From assembly GCF_900129925.1 (NCBI RefSeq), contig NZ_FQXI01000001.1, forward strand, positions 124,001-188,000: DNA of 64,000 nucleotides, read 5' to 3'. The first letter of the stretch is position 1; each line of letters starts with the position of its first letter. The position numbers and the translations under genes are program-made. The DNA is from Anaerosphaera aminiphila DSM 21120. GTDB taxonomy: Bacteria > Bacillota > Clostridia > Tissierellales > Peptoniphilaceae. The notes under the pieces were generated by a model. That model did no database searches and was not told the origin of the DNA. It saw only the letters and a list, made by a program, of their open reading frames with translations. Positions 18,285 to 27,878 of the stretch are shown piece by piece.

Positions 18285-19460
18285 TTAAACCTCCTGTTTA
18301 ATTTTTACAATTTTCATATTTTCAACAGCTTCATTTACTAAATATTCTATATCTAAAACTTCTTCAGATTTTTCTATATCTTCTACTTGCGGCCTTAAAG
18401 ATGGATGCTTAGGTAAAAAAACAGTACAACAATCTTCAAAGGGCAATATAGAAGTTTCGTAAGTTCCAATTTTCTTTGACCACTCTATTATGTCAACTTT
18501 GTCCATTCCTATTAATGGTCTAAAAATCAACCTATCTGTAACTCTATTTGTCACATTTAATCCATCTATAGTTTGAGATGCTACTTGCCCTAAACTTTCA
18601 CCAGTAATCATAGAATCATAGCCAAATTTTTCTGATAGTTTATCTGCAATTCTAACCATAAATTTTCTTGAAATTATAGTCATTTCTCTTTCTGAACAAT
18701 TTTTATTAATTTCTTTTTGTATGGGCAATAAATTTACAGAATAAACTGTCATATTTCCCGTATATGTGGATATAATTTTAGCTAAATTTAAAACTTTTTC
18801 TTCTGCCCTATCAGATGTGAAAGGATAGGAATGAAAGTGTATTGCATCTACTTGTACGCCTCTTTTAGCCATTAAAAATCCAGCAACAGGAGAATCTATA
18901 CCTCCTGATAATAAAAGCAATCCTCTGCCATTTGTACCCACCGGCATTCCACCATAAGCTCTAACTCTTTCTAAATATATATAACAACTTGTCTTTATAT
19001 CACAATATATATATAAGCCCGGATTATGAACATCTACTTTTAAAGGAAAGTTTTTTAATACGTAACCTCCAATTTTATTATTAATCTCTGTAGATTTAAG
19101 TGGAAAATTTTTATCTGATCTCTTTGTAAGAGCTTTAAAGGTTTTTATTGAAGGTTCTTTTTCTAATTTCTCTTCAACTAACAACTTTATTGCTTTTTCT
19201 ATTTCACTAAATTCTTTTTCCACTTTAACACATGGGCTAATATATATAATTCCAAAAACATGACTAACTCTTTCAATAATAATATCAAAATTTTTGTAAT
19301 CAGCTTCAATATATATCTTTCCCATTTCTTTATATATTTTATTAAAACCTATATCAGCTATTGCCTTTCTAATTTGTCCTATTATTTTATCTACAAAGTG
19401 TTTTCTATTCTTCCCTTTTAAAACCACTTCACCTAAACTTACACTTATAACTCTTTCCAT
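18285..19460 (-). CDS. thiI: tRNA 4-thiouridine synthase ThiI (without rhodanese domain)
   Basis: Adenylates U8 of tRNA and inserts sulfur. 391 residues: ferredoxin-like N-terminal part and THUMP domain (about 60-165), then the PP-loop domain with SGGIDSP at 185-191. A conserved Cys pair in FEDCCTVFLPKHP near 342-355 could carry sulfur. The rhodanese domain of the E. coli enzyme is absent; in Firmicutes a dedicated cysteine desulfurase supplies sulfur, and exactly such a gene lies 4 bases upstream. ATG at 19460. Confidence 0.95.
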   Translation of the reverse strand: MERVISVSLGEVVLKGKNRKHFVDKIIGQIRKAIADIGFNKIYKEMGKIYIEADYKNFDIIIERVSHVFGIIYISPCVKVEKEFSEIEKAIKLLVEEKLEKEPSIKTFKALTKRSDKNFPLKSTEINNKIGGYVLKNFPLKVDVHNPGLYIYCDIKTSCYIYLERVRAYGGMPVGTNGRGLLLLSGGIDSPVAGFLMAKRGVQVDAIHFHSYPFTSDRAEEKVLNLAKIISTYTGNMTVYSVNLLPIQKEINKNCSEREMTIISRKFMVRIADKLSEKFGYDSMITGESLGQVASQTIDGLNVTNRVTDRLIFRPLIGMDKVDIIEWSKKIGTYETSILPFEDCCTVFLPKHPSLRPQVEDIEKSEEVLDIEYLVNEAVENMKIVKIKQEV

Positions 19461-19464
19461 TAAA

Positions 19465-20613
19465 TCACCTTTTCATTATTTCTCGTATTTCATTTACATA
19501 CACTGTTAATCTCTCTACAAATTCATCAATGTCCTTCTTACTGATATCCTTTGATATACAAACTCTTATAGTTCCCTCAACCAGAGAATCATCTATTTTT
19601 AATTCACTTAAAACATGACTCTTATGTGTGCCATTTGATGTACACGCAGAAGCTGTAGATATATATATTTCATCTTGTTCTAAATAGTGAAGTAAAACTT
19701 CCGCCCTAGTATCTCTAATGGAAATAGAGAGTATATAGGGAGATGAGTTTTTAGGACTGTTAAATTCAAAATCTTTTATAGAATTTCTAATTTTTTCAAT
19801 TAAATATTGTTTTATTTCAACAGCATGTTCGTATTCACATTTAAAATTATTATTTACACACTCTGCTGCCTTTCCCAACCCTAAAATTCCAGGTACATTT
19901 TCAGTTCCTGACCTAATTCCCTTTTCTTGACCACCGCCTAGAACCAAGGGCTTAATTTGTACAGAGTTTTTTATATACAGTGCCCCTATCCCCTTGGGTC
20001 CATATATTTTATGGCCACTTGCAGAGTAAGTGTCACAATTTATTTTTTTAACATCTACTGGAATCTTTCCAAAAGCTTGAACGCCATCTACATGAACTAA
20101 TATATTTTCATTAATAGATTTAACTTTTTTTACTATTTCTTCAAGTTCATTTATAGTTCCAATTTCATTATTAACATGAGATAAACTAAGTAAAATAGTA
20201 TTACTATCTATTGAACTATACAATTTATTTGTGTCTAAATTTGCATACCTATCTACCCCAATTTCAACAACTTCAAACCCCTTATCTCTGTAAGATCTCA
20301 TCTTATCTAAGACAGAAGAATGCTCAATACTTGTTGTAATTATTTTATTTCCCAATCTAGTATTTTTATTTATAAGGCCATTAATGGCTATATTATTCCC
20401 TTCAGTTCCTCCGGAAGTAAAATAAACTTCTGATGGATTAGAATTTATTAAATCCGCTATGTTTTTCCTAGATATTTCTATTTCTTTTTCAACCTCAAAT
20501 CCAAGACTGTGAAGTGAAGATGGATTTGCAAAATCTTCTGTTAAAGCTTTAACCACAACATCCACAACTTCTCTTCTAGGTTTTGTTGTAGCACAATTAT
20601 CTAAATAAATCAT
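19465..20613 (-). CDS. Cysteine desulfurase, NifS/IscS-like
   Basis: PLP enzyme releasing sulfane sulfur from cysteine. 382 residues from ATG at 20613 (GAGGGG five bases upstream; a TTG further up is rejected). MIYLDNCATTKP start, TSGGTEGNN, the PLP-lysine motif SASGHKIYGPKG near 200-211 and the catalytic Cys loop STASACTSNGTHKSH. It sits immediately upstream of thiI, so its likely job is sulfur donation to tRNA thiolation (the NifZ-ThiI arrangement of Bacillus). A role in Fe-S assembly cannot be excluded. Confidence 0.93.
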   Translation of the reverse strand: MIYLDNCATTKPRREVVDVVVKALTEDFANPSSLHSLGFEVEKEIEISRKNIADLINSNPSEVYFTSGGTEGNNIAINGLINKNTRLGNKIITTSIEHSSVLDKMRSYRDKGFEVVEIGVDRYANLDTNKLYSSIDSNTILLSLSHVNNEIGTINELEEIVKKVKSINENILVHVDGVQAFGKIPVDVKKINCDTYSASGHKIYGPKGIGALYIKNSVQIKPLVLGGGQEKGIRSGTENVPGILGLGKAAECVNNNFKCEYEHAVEIKQYLIEKIRNSIKDFEFNSPKNSSPYILSISIRDTRAEVLLHYLEQDEIYISTASACTSNGTHKSHVLSELKIDDSLVEGTIRVCISKDISKKDIDEFVERLTVYVNEIREIMKR

Positions 20614-20685
20614 ATTATCCCCTCTTATTGTCAATATTACTATTATAGATTACAATTAAAATAAATTAAAGGTGGTAATTTAAAA

Positions 20686-21609
20686 TTGAAAGAATTTATA
20701 TATGATTTTACTATAAAAGATGAATATATTTTAAATAATTTTGGCAATTATATAGCTTTAGACATAGAAACTACAGGATTTTCAAGAGAAAAAAACTCTA
20801 TTATTTCAATTTGTACTTGTGAAATAAAAGAAAATGCTAAAATCAGTATATTATTTGCAGAAGATTTAAAAGATGAAATTGATATTTTAAATAATTTTAA
20901 CTTAAATGAGAAAAAAATAATAACTTATAATGGGGATTCTTTTGATATTCCCTTTATCAATAAGCGGAAAAAAATTTATAACATTCAATTAGATAACGCT
21001 ATAAACTTTGACTTATATAAATATATATTAAATTATAAGTACTTGCTAAACTTAGACAACTACAAGCAAAAAACCATTGAAGAATATTTAAATCTTGAAC
21101 GAAGTGAGTTTATCAGCGGAGGAGAAATTGTAAAAAAACATAGAGAATACTTAATATCTAAAGATAGTTCTCTAATTGAAGAAATGGTCATACACAATAG
21201 AGATGATGTATTGGGCCTAGTGCAAAGTTTAAAAATTGTAGAGGAATTAAATGATAAACTCACATTAAAAGTTAACAGTGACATTTTTAATATTGATAAA
21301 ATCAAAATGGTGAATAATTATTTAATCGTGAAAGGTTCCACATCTATAGCTGACTCTATTTTATTTAATTTATTTAATTATGAACTGACTATAGAAAATA
21401 ATTTATTTACAATTAAAGTTGAAACTCAAAAAGCACTATATGACAATATCAATTATTGTAATTTTATTTTAAAGAAAAATTTTTTTAACATAGAAAACAA
21501 ATCAAATATTCCGTCACCTGAGGAAATATTAATTTTATCTGTTAATGAAATTCTATATGATAATGTATATAATTTAATATTCAGTATATTAAAAAATACA
21601 TTTGACTGA
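20686..21609 (+). CDS. Ribonuclease H-like DEDD exonuclease (YprB-type)
   Basis: Predicted 3'-5' exonuclease of the RNase H-like superfamily. 307 residues. Motif I YIALDIETTG (D26, E28), motif II NGDSFDIPFI and motif III HNRDDVLGLV supply the DEDD metal ligands. The last third (after about residue 195) has no domain I recognise. TTG at 20686 is the only usable start, ten bases after GGTGG. It stands alone, divergent from nifS. The substrate (DNA or RNA) is unknown. Confidence 0.8.
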   Translation: MKEFIYDFTIKDEYILNNFGNYIALDIETTGFSREKNSIISICTCEIKENAKISILFAEDLKDEIDILNNFNLNEKKIITYNGDSFDIPFINKRKKIYNIQLDNAINFDLYKYILNYKYLLNLDNYKQKTIEEYLNLERSEFISGGEIVKKHREYLISKDSSLIEEMVIHNRDDVLGLVQSLKIVEELNDKLTLKVNSDIFNIDKIKMVNNYLIVKGSTSIADSILFNLFNYELTIENNLFTIKVETQKALYDNINYCNFILKKNFFNIENKSNIPSPEEILILSVNEILYDNVYNLIFSILKNTFD

Positions 21610-21713
21610 CACTATCCTTACATTTAATATTAGTATATCACTTCATTTTGATATCTTTATACTTTGAAGGGGTATATAAAAAATATCTTAATCTTATAGG
21701 AGGAGTGATAGTT

Positions 21714-22244
21714 ATGAAAGATTATATAATTGACGAAGTTGAAGGACTATACAAAATTATTAAACTAAAAGAATTCAGAAAAACTGAAGGTGTAAACTTT
21801 GATGTAATGGTTGAAAGTATGGTTCCAAAAATAGATGCCGTGGACAGAGTTTTACACAAAGCCGGTGCTATATCTCCAGGTTCTGTTGGTGATATTGAAA
21901 GACCTTGGTATATGCATAAAAGCCAAGATGACAACTTAATTGTATTACAGGGAACAAGATATGTAGAAATATACACACAAGCACATGGAAAAGTAGAAAA
22001 ATTTACAGTTGAACCAAATAAAATTACTCATAATGGAAAAGTAGTTTTTGAAGGTGGAGCTGTTCTAGTATGGCCTGTAGGCGTTTTTCATAGGATTTTA
22101 AGTGGAGATGAAGGTTCTGCATCTATTAACCTTGCTACACATTATGATGGATTTGATATAAAAAACAACTTTAATGTATACGATTTAAATCCGGAAACTG
22201 GAGAATACAAAGTTATAAGAGAAGGTTTTAAAGATCAAAAGTAG
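21714..22244 (+). CDS. Uncharacterised cupin-like protein
   Basis: 176 residues from ATG at 21714, placed by an AGGAGGAGTGATAGTT site; the frame is open 22 codons further up but without a ribosome site. A beta-rich, single-domain protein with IERPWYMHKSQDDNLIVLQG, VEIYTQAHG, EGGAVLVWPVGVFHRILSG and NLATHYDGFD. Histidines 68, 91, 126 and 143 could form a metal site as in cupins. Family function is not known to me. It is transcribed alone, ends in a strong terminator, and has a perfect ribosome site, so it is probably well expressed. Confidence 0.6.
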   Translation: MKDYIIDEVEGLYKIIKLKEFRKTEGVNFDVMVESMVPKIDAVDRVLHKAGAISPGSVGDIERPWYMHKSQDDNLIVLQGTRYVEIYTQAHGKVEKFTVEPNKITHNGKVVFEGGAVLVWPVGVFHRILSGDEGSASINLATHYDGFDIKNNFNVYDLNPETGEYKVIREGFKDQK

Positions 22245-22254
22245 TATTTATTAA

Positions 22255-22299
22255 AATAATCTTTGGTTAGATAGAAACTAGCCAGAGATTATTTTTTTA
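22255..22299 (+). terminator. Terminator of the cupin-like gene
   Basis: 16-bp stem with two or three G-T pairs (22255-22270 with 22278-22293, outer arm AATAATCT / AGATTATT), 7-base loop, followed by TTTTT. It starts ten bases after the stop codon. Confidence 0.85.
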
Positions 22300-22431
22300 T
22301 TTAATTTAAATTGGTTTCTATATATTTTAACCTTTATAATTTCTACATATTAATTAATAATCACTTGTATCATACAACTCGTAAATTACAAGGTTTATAA
22401 CAAAATCACCTTTAAACTATACAATTTTATA

Positions 22432-22460
22432 TTGTCTTAGAAATTTTATTCACGTATACT
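22432..22460 (+). promoter_or_regulatory. Promoter of the DUF898-like gene
   Basis: TTGTCT (22432-22437), 17-base spacer, TATACT (22455-22460). The likely start point is near 22467, leaving a leader of about 65 bases. Confidence 0.6.
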
Positions 22461-22531
22461 GTTAATGTAGATAAGAAGATAAAATATAATGGTCTTATTA
22501 GATACAAAAATTTACTACATCAGGAGGAATT

Positions 22532-22864
22532 ATGGAAGAAAATTATGTTACGAACTATTATAGCCAATCGTACTTTGATGGTGGTTTGTTACAACTTATA
22601 GGCTGGAGAATCATTGGCCTTTTAATTACAGTCTTTACATTTGGAATATGCTACCCTTGGGCGCTATGTATGATTTATGACTGGGAGACAAAACATACCA
22701 TTATTGACGGTAAGAGACTTTACTTTGATGGTACTGCTATGCAATTATTTGGAAACTGGATAAAGTGGTTTTTACTTACAATTGTAACATTTGGAATTTA
22801 TGGATTTTGGTTAAGTATAAAATTAAAACAATGGATAGTAAAGCACACCCATACAATAAATTAA
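22532..22864 (+). CDS. DUF898/YjgN-like small membrane protein
   Basis: 110 residues with two repeated hydrophobic units. Each has an aromatic start (SYFDGGLLQLIGWRIIG and YFDGTAMQLFGNWIKW), a membrane span and a T-F-G-I-[C/Y] turn followed by an aromatic end (TFGICYPWALC and TFGIYGFWLSIK). This internal duplication and the TxGIYxFW motif match the YjgN/DUF898 family of unknown function. ATG at 22532 follows CAGGAGGAATT. It is a single-gene unit with its own promoter. Confidence 0.75.
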   Translation: MEENYVTNYYSQSYFDGGLLQLIGWRIIGLLITVFTFGICYPWALCMIYDWETKHTIIDGKRLYFDGTAMQLFGNWIKWFLLTIVTFGIYGFWLSIKLKQWIVKHTHTIN

Positions 22865-22911
22865 TAAGAAATTTTTTTTAAAAATATAATATAATTAAAT
22901 TTATAAAAAGT

Positions 22912-22946
22912 AAAAAGCTTGTAACCATTAAGATTACAAGCTTTTT
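22912..22946 (-). terminator. Terminator of tRNA-Trp
   Basis: 13-bp perfect stem AAAAAGCTTGTAA / TTACAAGCTTTTT (22912-22924 with 22934-22946), 9-base loop, T-rich on the minus strand side. It starts three bases past the tRNA CCA end and may also stop plus-strand transcripts from the DUF898 gene. Confidence 0.85.
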
Positions 22947-22948
22947 AT

Positions 22949-23024
22949 TGGCAGGGGTAGCAGGACTCGAACCCACGGCACCTGGTTTTGGAGACCAGTG
23001 TTCTACCAACTGAACTATACCCCT
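22949..23024 (-). tRNA. tRNA-Trp (CCA)
   Basis: 76 bases with encoded CCA. Acceptor AGGGGTA pairs with TACCCCT, discriminator G. D arm GTTCAGTTGGTAGAAC, anticodon stem CTGGT/ACCAG around the loop CTCCAAA with anticodon CCA, and T arm GTGGGTTCGAGTCCTGC. It lies alone between comEA and the DUF898 gene. Confidence 0.95.
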
Positions 23025-23077
23025 ATTCACAACAATATTTAGTTTAACAAATAAGCGGTGAAATATCAAGTGTTTTT

Positions 23078-23725
23078 TTAATTTACAGCAATATAGTCCT
23101 TCAATTCATCAAATTTTTTATCACCTATGCCAGGCACACTCTTTAAGTCATCTATTTCTTTAAATGAATTAGTTTCCCTATGCTTAATTATCTTTTCAGC
23201 TGTTTTTTCACCTACTCCCGGAAGAGTTTGAAGTAAATTTTTATCTGCCGTATTAATATTTATTTTACTATTATTATTTTCTGTAGAAATACCTCCTTCA
23301 CTACTTTCAACAATTTCACCAATTGCCGGTATGTAAACTCTCTCTTCGTCTGAAACCTTTTTCGCTAAATTTATATTGTCAATATCTGCATCATCATAGA
23401 GGCCTCCAGCTTTATTTACAGCATCAATAACTCTAGACTCTCCACTAAGTTCAACTAAACCCGGATTTTTCACTCTGCCACAGACATGAACATAAATAGT
23501 TGAATTTTCCTTTTGAATAATTTTTTCTGTATCTTCAACTCCATTAAACTTATTATTTAAATCACTATTTAAATTTACTACTTCTAAGTTTTGTTTATTA
23601 TTTTCAGCTAAAGAGCTTGCCTGCTTATCTAAAAAATTGTCTTTAAAAATAGAAGCTAGAAAAACTATTAAAACTACAGCCAGTAGTGCAATAATTTGTT
23701 TTTCTCTTGAACTTAAATTTTTCAT
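23078..23725 (-). CDS. comEA: ComEA-like DNA-binding protein
   Basis: Membrane-anchored DNA receptor of natural transformation in Gram-positives. 215 residues from ATG at 23725 with an AAGGAGGTTCTTT site. One N-terminal membrane segment (about 8-27), a linker, an SLBB domain (STIYVHVCGRVKNPGLVEL, then AVNKAGGLYDDADIDNINLA) and a C-terminal pair of helix-hairpin-helix motifs (LLQTLPGVGEKTAEKIIKHR and DDLKSVPGIGDKKFDEL). comEB and comEC are not next to it, so competence cannot be inferred from this locus alone. Confidence 0.9.
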   Translation of the reverse strand: MKNLSSREKQIIALLAVVLIVFLASIFKDNFLDKQASSLAENNKQNLEVVNLNSDLNNKFNGVEDTEKIIQKENSTIYVHVCGRVKNPGLVELSGESRVIDAVNKAGGLYDDADIDNINLAKKVSDEERVYIPAIGEIVESSEGGISTENNNSKININTADKNLLQTLPGVGEKTAEKIIKHRETNSFKEIDDLKSVPGIGDKKFDELKDYIAVN

Positions 23726-23821
23726 AAAGAACCTCCTTAGATTTACAACTTTATTATAATTTATTTTATAATATAATTCTCGCTCTTTCAAGTTATGTTA
23801 TAATCTTTAAGAGGTGATTAT

Positions 23822-25054
23822 ATGTCTTTTTTAGATAATTTAAATAAATATGCTAATCTAATTATTAAAAAAGGGTTAAATATTAAAAGTAATGATATTT
23901 TAATAATTAGAGGAGAAGTGGAAAATTATAAGTTTATAAATATAGTGGCTGAAACTGCTTATAAATTTGGCGCTAAAGATGTTAAAGTTAACTATAGAAA
24001 CCAAGAACTTTCAAAAATAAGATATGACAATGCTACCATTGAAACACTAACCGATATTCCTAAACACTTTGTTGATGAACAAAACTACTACATGGATAAA
24101 AAAGCTAAAATATTATCAATAGTTGGTGATGATCCGAATATTTTATCTTCAGTAAATCCTGATAAAATTAATGCATCAGTAATTGCTTCGTCCAAGGCAC
24201 TAAAAGATGTCAACGCTAAGCTAATGAATAATGAAGTATCTTGGTGCGTTGTTGGAGCTGCAACTAAATCATGGGCTAAAGTTGTATTTCCAAATTTAGA
24301 TGAAGAAGAGGCTTTAAAAAAATTATGGGATATGATTTTTTATACTGTGAGATTATCTGATGATAATCCTAGTAAATCTTGGGATATTCACGTTGAAAGT
24401 TTAAAAAATTGGTCTAACTTTTTAAATAAACAGCAATTCAAGTCCTTTCACTACTCCTCTACAAATGGAACTAATCTAACTGTGGGAATGCCTGAAAATT
24501 ATATATTTGCAGGTGCTAGTGAATACAATCGATACAATGAAGAGTTTATAGCGAATATGCCTACGGAAGAAGTTTTTTCAATGCCCCATAGAAATAAAGT
24601 TAATGGAATTGTATATAACACTAAGCCATTAAATTATAATGGCAATATTATAGATAATTTTTACTTAAAATTTCAAGATGGTGTAGTAATAGACTTTAAT
24701 GCTAAAAAGGGATATGAAACTTTAAAAAATCTTTTAAATACTGATGATGGTTCAAAGAGACTTGGTGAAATTGCACTCGTTCCATATAAATCTCCTATTT
24801 CTGATACTAATATACTATTTTTTAATACCCTTTATGATGAAAACGCATCTTGCCACTTTGCTCTTGGAAAAGCATATCCAACCTGTATTGTAGGTGGCGA
24901 ATCTATGAGTGAAAAGGAACTTTTGGAAAATGGAGCCAACGATTCTTTAGTTCACGTAGATTTTATGGTTGGAGACGAAACTACAAATATTATTGGCGTA
25001 ACTAAAGATAATAGAGAAATTGAAATTTTTAAAAATGGAAACTTTTCCATATAA
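23822..25054 (+). CDS. Aminopeptidase, M29 family
   Basis: Metal-dependent exo-aminopeptidase of the thermophilic aminopeptidase family (AmpS/PepS). 410 residues, the usual size. Typical are the N-terminal LIIKKGLNIKSNDILIIRG, the Glu/His-containing central segments (ANMPTEEVFSMPHRNKVNG) and the C-terminal HFALGKAYP and SLVHVDFMVGD motifs that hold the metal ligands. ATG at 23822 follows AAGAGGTGATTAT. It diverges from comEA and ends in a long hairpin. Confidence 0.93.
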   Translation: MSFLDNLNKYANLIIKKGLNIKSNDILIIRGEVENYKFINIVAETAYKFGAKDVKVNYRNQELSKIRYDNATIETLTDIPKHFVDEQNYYMDKKAKILSIVGDDPNILSSVNPDKINASVIASSKALKDVNAKLMNNEVSWCVVGAATKSWAKVVFPNLDEEEALKKLWDMIFYTVRLSDDNPSKSWDIHVESLKNWSNFLNKQQFKSFHYSSTNGTNLTVGMPENYIFAGASEYNRYNEEFIANMPTEEVFSMPHRNKVNGIVYNTKPLNYNGNIIDNFYLKFQDGVVIDFNAKKGYETLKNLLNTDDGSKRLGEIALVPYKSPISDTNILFFNTLYDENASCHFALGKAYPTCIVGGESMSEKELLENGANDSLVHVDFMVGDETTNIIGVTKDNREIEIFKNGNFSI

Positions 25055-25063
25055 AATATAAAT

Positions 25064-25140
25064 AAAAAAAACAGCTATCTTTTGTATATTCCCTCAACTG
25101 TTTAATGTTGTGGTTCTTGTACACAGATAAGCTGTTTTTA
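25064..25140. terminator. Complex hairpin between convergent genes
   Basis: Outer stem AAAAACAGCT-ATCT (25067-25080) pairs with AGAT-A-AGCTGTTTTT (25125-25139), with flanking A and T runs on both sides. The 44-base interior can pair further (TGTA/TACA, CAAC/GTTG). It lies between the aminopeptidase stop and the phosphoesterase stop and can end both transcripts. It is longer and more branched than the other terminators here. Confidence 0.65.
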
Positions 25141-25899
25141 TTTTGCACTTATAGTTATATTTGTATAGGATACTCTGTTAAATATTCTAATAGGCAAACT
25201 CTGCCCCAGTCCTGAATCTATATATAGTTTTGTATTTGACACATCATATAAACCTTTACTATATTTCGGAAAAAACTTCATTCCATGGTCTACTATTTGG
25301 CCAAAGTAAGGAATTCTAACTTGACCGCCATGAGTGTGTCCTGACAGTACCAAGTCAAAACCCTCTTGCTTTTTTAAAAAGTCATTGGGATTATGGGACA
25401 ATAGAATATTATATTCTTCCAAGTTTAACTTTCTATTTACCACATTGTGTTTTCCAAAACTGTTTCCATATAAATTTATTTTTTGAGATTTAATGTTTAA
25501 ACTCACACTGGATTTTGACAGATTTACTATATTATTTTCTTCTAATACTTTGTAAATAATTTTATCTGGATTGTCAATTTCATGATTTCCTTCAACAAAA
25601 AACACTTTATATCCTTCAATAGATTTTAATAAGTTTTCAATATTTTCATATTTTTTTGTGTATCTATTTATTAAATCTCCTGTTAAAACTATTATATCCG
25701 GATTAAATTTATCTATAGATTTTTTAAGTCTTTTTAAATTTATAAGCTTACTATCGTGAAAATCTGAAATTTGAATTATTTTAAAATTTGAATTTATCTT
25801 CTTAGATTTAATTGTTATCAAATCTTCCTTAAAGTAAATTATTTCAAATAGCATGTAAATAATTAAAATAATAAATAATATTTTCATATTAAATTTCAT
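25138..25899 (-). CDS. Membrane-anchored metallophosphoesterase (YkuE/YaeI-like)
   Basis: Calcineurin-like phosphoesterase. From ATG at 25899 it has 253 residues; this start overlaps the lgt stop for coupling, but no ribosome site decides between it and ATG 25887. An N-terminal membrane anchor is followed by the five metal motifs: ISDFHD, TGDLIN, EGNHE, LLSHNP and SGHTHGGQ. Relatives include lipid-A-related UDP-diacylglucosamine hydrolase-like and YkuE proteins; the substrate here is unknown. It is last in a yebC-flavodoxin-deoC-lgt run. Confidence 0.85.
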   Translation of the reverse strand: MKFNMKILFIILIIYMLFEIIYFKEDLITIKSKKINSNFKIIQISDFHDSKLINLKRLKKSIDKFNPDIIVLTGDLINRYTKKYENIENLLKSIEGYKVFFVEGNHEIDNPDKIIYKVLEENNIVNLSKSSVSLNIKSQKINLYGNSFGKHNVVNRKLNLEEYNILLSHNPNDFLKKQEGFDLVLSGHTHGGQVRIPYFGQIVDHGMKFFPKYSKGLYDVSNTKLYIDSGLGQSLPIRIFNRVSYTNITISAK

Positions 25900-26632
25900 C
25901 AGCTTTTTTATATTTATATATTGTATATGAAACTCCAACTACAATCATAATTAAACTAACTAATTGAGATGCTCTTATAGGCCCAATATAGAGAGAATCT
26001 GTTCTCAATCCTTCAATTAAAAATCTTCCAATTCCATATATTATTAAATAATACATAAATAATTGACCTTCAAACTTTTTGTGTTTAGACAAATAAAAGT
26101 ACAAAAATATAAAAATTCCTATATCCAAAATAGATTCATATAAAAACGTTGGATGAACTTTTTGTCCATTTACTAAAATTCCCCATGGTAAATTTGTAGG
26201 ACCTCCATGAGCTTCTCCATTAATAAAATTACCCCATCTACCAATTCCCTGAGCAAGACTAACACCTGGCATTGCACAGTCAGCTAGTGTGAGAAAATTT
26301 ATTTTTTTCCACTTTGAAAAAAAGTATCCAACAATTATTCCAGCTATTATTCCACCATATATTGCCAGTCCACCATTTCTTATATTAATTATTTCCAGTG
26401 GATAAGCTGAATAATAATCCCATTCAAATATTACATAGTATAATCTTGCTCCTACTATTCCAAATGGTATCGCTAAAAAGGCAAAGTCAATTACAACGTC
26501 ATCATAGAGCCCAGCTCTTTTAGCCAACTTTCCTGCAAAGTAAATTGCAAGAAAGGCACCTAATGCAATTAAGATGCCATACCATTTAACTTCTATATTA
26601 AATATAGTAAATGCTGTAGAATTAATATTCAT
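25889..26632 (-). CDS. lgt: Prolipoprotein diacylglyceryl transferase
   Basis: Membrane enzyme that moves diacylglycerol from phosphatidylglycerol to the lipobox Cys of prolipoproteins. 247 residues with seven membrane segments. Signature [14 protein letters not shown] near residues 133-146, and [13 protein letters not shown] in the last third with catalytic Arg. ATG at 26632 follows GGAGGAATTAAAAA and overlaps the deoC stop by 11 bases; it overlaps the phosphoesterase start at its own end. Confidence 0.96.
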   Translation of the reverse strand: MNINSTAFTIFNIEVKWYGILIALGAFLAIYFAGKLAKRAGLYDDVVIDFAFLAIPFGIVGARLYYVIFEWDYYSAYPLEIINIRNGGLAIYGGIIAGIIVGYFFSKWKKINFLTLADCAMPGVSLAQGIGRWGNFINGEAHGGPTNLPWGILVNGQKVHPTFLYESILDIGIFIFLYFYLSKHKKFEGQLFMYYLIIYGIGRFLIEGLRTDSLYIGPIRASQLVSLIMIVVGVSYTIYKYKKADEI

Positions 26633-27278
26633 TTTTTAATTCCTCCATAATTTGAACTCCTGCACTTACTCCAAGTCTAGTTGCACCAGCATCTAGCATT
26701 TCTCTTGCTGTTTTTAAATCTCTAATTCCACCTGAAGCCTTTACTTCTAATTTATTTCCCACTGTATTTTTCATTAGTTTAACATCTTCAATCTTAGCTC
26801 CTAATACATTAAATCCTGTAGAAGTTTTGACAAAATTTGCACCAGCTCTTTCTGAAATCTCACATGCACTTATAATTTCAGTATTACTTAAAAGACAAGT
26901 TTCAAGTATTACTTTTACACACTTGCCTTGAGCAGCCTTTACTACTTCACTAATGTCAGATTTAACTAAATTTAACTCTCCGTTTTTTAAAAGTCCAATA
27001 TTTATTACCATATCTATTTCATCGGCTCCATTTTTTACAGCCTCATTAGTTTCAAAAGCTTTCAATGCAGTTGTATTAGCTCCTAGTGGAAATCCTACTA
27101 CTGTACAAACTAACACTTCAGTATTTTTTAAAATTTCTTTAGCATAACTCACCCAATATGGATTTATACACACAGATTTAAAGTTATATTTTAACGCCTC
27201 TTCACATAGCTTCTTGATTTGTACTCTACTTGCTTCTGGTTTTAAAAGTGTATGGTCAATTACTCTGTTTATTTCCAT
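26622..27278 (-). CDS. deoC: Deoxyribose-phosphate aldolase
   Basis: Cleaves 2-deoxyribose-5-phosphate to glyceraldehyde-3-phosphate and acetaldehyde in nucleoside salvage. 218 residues from ATG 27278, eleven bases past GGAGG; a TTG two codons earlier is also possible, while a GTG at 27296 lies in the ribosome site. [10 protein letters not shown] start, the Schiff-base Lys in NFVKTSTGF and a second Lys in [10 protein letters not shown] are present. It overlaps both neighbours (flavodoxin-like gene by 23 bases, lgt by 11). Confidence 0.95.
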   Translation of the reverse strand: MEINRVIDHTLLKPEASRVQIKKLCEEALKYNFKSVCINPYWVSYAKEILKNTEVLVCTVVGFPLGANTTALKAFETNEAVKNGADEIDMVINIGLLKNGELNLVKSDISEVVKAAQGKCVKVILETCLLSNTEIISACEISERAGANFVKTSTGFNVLGAKIEDVKLMKNTVGNKLEVKASGGIRDLKTAREMLDAGATRLGVSAGVQIMEELKNEY

Positions 27279-27876
27279 ATTCAATTTTACCTCCACTTAG
27301 CACGCAATGATTGTCTTTTTTTAAGTCAAATTCTAACCCATCAAGCATTTCTACCAACTGTTCATTTTTATCATCAATTGGACAGTCATCAGTATTTGAA
27401 ACTTCTACAAATGTACGTATTTTACAGCCTAGTGATTTAAAAAAATGATCAAAAACTAATTCAGAGCCTAAAAATTGATTTTCTTGTTTAAAGGCTCCAC
27501 CATTAATTAATGCCACACCGTGTTTTTCTCTTGGTGGGTCTAATTTTAAAACAAACTTACGAGACCAGTATACTTGCATTCTATCTATAAATGCCTTTGA
27601 AAGAGTTGTCACACTATTATAATAAATAGGAGTTGCAAATATTATTAAATCAGCATCTTCTAACAGTGGATATATTCCTGTTACATCATCTTTTAAGATA
27701 CACTTTGAAGTTCTAGCACAATTATAACAAGAGAGACAATATTTATAATCTAAATCTTTCAATACATACTTAGTTAAATCTTCTTTATTCAAATTATATT
27801 TATTTAAAAACATCTCAAGTAAATTGTCAGTATTAGATTTTTTTCTAGAGCTCCCCATTATTGCAACAATTTTCAA
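27256..27876 (-). CDS. Flavodoxin-like NAD(P)H oxidoreductase with Cys cluster
   Basis: 206-residue flavodoxin-fold protein of the NADPH-dependent FMN reductase/iron-sulfur flavoprotein class. The FMN loop reads [13 protein letters not shown]; a cysteine group [13 protein letters not shown] lies near residues 48-60, and [19 protein letters not shown] binds the isoalloxazine. The Cys spacing could hold a [4Fe-4S] cluster as in archaeal and clostridial Isf proteins, but this is inference. TTG at 27876 follows GAGG by ten bases. It lies directly after yebC. Confidence 0.8.
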   Translation of the reverse strand: MKIVAIMGSSRKKSNTDNLLEMFLNKYNLNKEDLTKYVLKDLDYKYCLSCYNCARTSKCILKDDVTGIYPLLEDADLIIFATPIYYNSVTTLSKAFIDRMQVYWSRKFVLKLDPPREKHGVALINGGAFKQENQFLGSELVFDHFFKSLGCKIRTFVEVSNTDDCPIDDKNEQLVEMLDGLEFDLKKDNHCVLSGGKIEYGNKQSN

Positions 27877-27878
27877 AA

